The notes under the pieces are model-generated. The model ran no database searches and was not told the DNA's origin. It was given only the letters and a program-made list of their open reading frames with translations. A program made the translations under genes and the position numbers. From NCBI GenBank assembly GCA_013399875.1, contig VXAZ01008267.1:949141-1013140 (forward strand): 64,000 bases of DNA, in the 5' to 3' direction. How positions within the stretch are numbered: position 1 is the stretch's first letter; the number at the start of each line of letters is the position of its first letter. This stretch comes from Gymnorhina tibicen. Taxonomy: Eukaryota; Chordata; Aves; Passeriformes; Artamidae. This document shows, piece after piece, positions 61,601-64,000 of the stretch.

Positions 61601-64000
61601 TGCTCTGTCCTGTCCCAGCCTCAGAAAGGCAGAAAGTTAAAATGAAAACACAAAACAACCCAAAATACATGACCACAATCCACTGTTGTTCAGCAGTGGT
61701 ACTGGTCTGATTGCTGCTGTTCACATGAAGTTTAGAAAGGTTTTGTTCAGCCTGAAAAATGTCCTCCCATCTGTGCTTCAGCCTGCAAAAAATGCTCACA
61801 GTAAGAAAACCCACAACTGTCTAATATTAACTTTAGTGTGATTACAGACAAGGGCTATAAATCCTGGGCTCAAATCTGAGAGATAAAGGGGTTTGGATTA
61901 AATAGTTCATCCTCAGAGGCTTGAGTGCTGAATTTCAGCTATTTTGTTCAAGTACAGAGGTGGTGCTCTAAGCAGCTATACATGTTTCCTGGAAATGTCA
62001 TTGCCAAAGAAAAATTGCTGGGGACAAGTGGGACTAGATTAGAGTTTATTCTAGAAGATCAGGAAATGGAAATGGTGTTTTCACTTAGATTTGGATGTCT
62101 GGTTTTCAGAGGAGTCTCCTCAAAAGCAATGCATCCACTGAGTTAGATTTGGAAATGAATGGGTTGTTCTTTCAGAGGATGATGACTGCTGGTAGTCACA
62201 GCCCTGGCTCTCGTGCTACAAATACTGGCTTTCAGATGTTTGTAATCCTAATTAGTCTTCCAGGCACATTTCTCCAGAATGTTGGGTTGCTTCCAGAATA
62301 CAGGCCAGGATCTTTGTCTTGGATGATGATACCTCTTCTCCTTTCAGGAGTTACTGGACCAGCAATTCAGCTGGAGTCATCTAACTGGTCAGACAAACTG
62401 AATCATACAAACTGGTCTCACTCATCAGAGGAAATTTCACATTCTTGCACACACAGGAACACAGGAAAGACTCCCACATTTTTAAATGACTAATCAAAGA
62501 TATAGCCATTTGTGAAAGAGGTTGAAAATATGACTCTGTCCTTACACTGGTGTCAGAAGTGCCATAGACACAGCACATACTTCTACTTTGTAGCAATGGA
62601 TTAGTTCAAATCTACCAAACATGTTATCACCTATTCTAACTTTCTGATAAAGACATTTAACTTGCAGAGTGTAGAGAGAAAACAATTTTCCATCTCAACT
62701 AAAAATAAAAATAATAGCTCAATTGAATACAGGAAGTATGAAACGCTCTTCAAAACAGGAAGGAGAGGATGCTTTCTGGATGAACAACTCATCTAGATGC
62801 ACGTTATTGTCTAGTCCAAGTGGATTTCATTCCAGATGAGCATCTTTTTTGTACTGCTGCCTGTGTAGGTGGGATACATTACATGTTTGTCTTTCATTAG
62901 TAGACTTGAGTTTATACAATTAATAAATATTTAAAATAAAAAAGTTCTCAGAAGTCTGGTCTTTTAGATATAGCTCTTGAATATAAAGCACTGCATAGAA
63001 AAATAAAGTCACTTGAAATGCAGTTTATATTCCAGTAACTTCTTTTTAACATCTTGATGTTGTACGGTAATATTATACCATAAGAGAGGGAAAAAGTACA
63101 TGTTTGGGGGGTGCGGGGGAGTCTAAAACAAGGATTTTGAGACTGAAACAATTTTTAGAAAAGTTACAGGAAACCCAGTTAAATGGATGCCAAAAATTTT
63201 CCAACAAGCCAAGCCAAATTCAGTGTAATCTAAGGAACATCAGAGGAACACTCAGAGCCTTGCTATGATTATCTGTGTCTGTGCCTCAGCACAGTCCAAT
63301 TTTAAGTGCAGCGTGACTTAGCAGGGTGTTCATAAACCTAACCTTCCACTTAAGTCACATTAAAACTGAATTAAGCATCCCACTGAAGTGCCATACCATA
63401 TGCTCAAGTACCACGCAAGGTACTGATTGAAGGAGAAATGCAATTATTCCAAACTCAGACATACCTGAAGCATTCTTCCCCTCCAGCAAATCATGTGCTA
63501 CAGCTGAGCTGGCAATGGCTTTCATCCAGCTAACATTGTCATGATTTCTTATACTCTGCAGAGATGGGGTTATCTCATTCCCCGCCTCCCTTCCCTCCTT
63601 CTCACAATTTCATGGCAATTAATATGCAAACACACTAAAGAGGTTTATTCTTAAATGCACTGCCTTGTAATTTAAAACATGGAAGATCCAGAGCTAGTGC
63701 ATTGCCGCATCAGCAGAGATACACAACTCTGTATGGATGCAATCTTTCCCACAGCACCCTGAATTCAGAGACTGGCAGAAACCAGACCTTGCTGAGCTCT
63801 CATGATGAATCAGTTACACTTAGGAGTCTCACACACCTCCACCAGGACAGAAATAAACTGAACTTAAAATAGGGGTTTTCGTTTCTCTACCCTCCCCCTG
63901 CTTTCTCATCTTTTAGATAGATGTACTCTTTGGCTTATTCCTACTCACAAGAGGAAAACAGAGGATGCATTAGGCTGGTAGTTCAATGTACAAAGATGAA
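55612..64000. other. no gene recognised
   Basis: About 8.4 kb of anonymous sequence. It contains a CAAA run at 60774-60800 and a GC-richer stretch at 60900-61640 with overlapping frames up to 95 codons that match no known family. A G-rich GGGGGGTGCGGGGG lies near 63105. No exon, RNA gene or repeat family is recognised. Confidence 0.5.
60774..60800. repeat. (CAAA)n simple repeat
   Basis: CAAACAAACAAACAAACAAG followed by CAAAAAA forms a short tetranucleotide repeat. Confidence 0.85.

Noticed and set aside
60900..61640. GC-richer stretch considered as exons
   Set aside because: Frames are short, overlapping on both strands and unrecognisable; no consistent splice pattern.

Overview
The window is vertebrate nuclear DNA, most probably from a songbird (Passeriformes). 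The most diagnostic feature is a SINE at about 5951-6094. It joins a head derived from tRNA-Ile (anticodon AAT) to a CR1-type tail, the architecture of TguSINE1 first seen in zebra finch. CR1 LINE fragments of several ages and solo LTRs with class II (ERVK-like) and class III (ERVL-like) hallmarks support an avian source. There is one 63-base assembly gap (25645-25707).

I recognise no protein-coding gene, exon series, tRNA gene or rRNA gene. The longest open frames are about 110-165 codons. They overlap in several frames and on both strands, and none resembles a known protein family. The window reads as intergenic DNA or part of a very long intron, with old repeats set in otherwise anonymous AT-rich sequence.

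Layout: (1) 150 to about 3250 is one ancient minus-strand CR1/L3-type LINE, with decayed endonuclease and reverse transcriptase remnants in the correct order. A younger 600-bp class II solo LTR (1773-2372) is inserted in it. (2) 3.3-15 kb is mostly unassigned. It holds a 29-bp tandem duplication, the tRNA-Ile SINE, an (ATGAT)10 microsatellite, a small GC/CpG-rich patch near 9.1-9.4 kb and a strong minus-strand G-quadruplex motif near 13.88 kb. (3) 15151-15811 is a complete ERVL-like solo LTR with a perfect 5-bp target-site duplication. A 24-nt palindrome lies about 95 bp upstream. (4) 21.1-23.6 kb carries two CR1 pieces on the minus strand, one retaining an open 106-codon endonuclease fragment with a damaged active-site motif. 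(5) 23.6-48.8 kb has no recognised gene; it contains the gap, two compact palindromes near 44.1-44.4 kb and a few faint ancient repeat traces. (6) 48.8-55.6 kb has an old CR1-like fragment, a hairpin with a direct repeat, a long T-tract inverted repeat and a well-preserved CR1 3' end. (7) 55.6-64 kb is unassigned.

The elements do not form a pathway. The window is informative as a record of successive insertions: ancient CR1/L3, later CR1 copies, the tRNA-Ile SINE and ERV LTRs. I found no convincing new biological system. The items most worth a second look are the nested insertion, the diagnostic SINE, the palindromes and the CpG-retaining patches.
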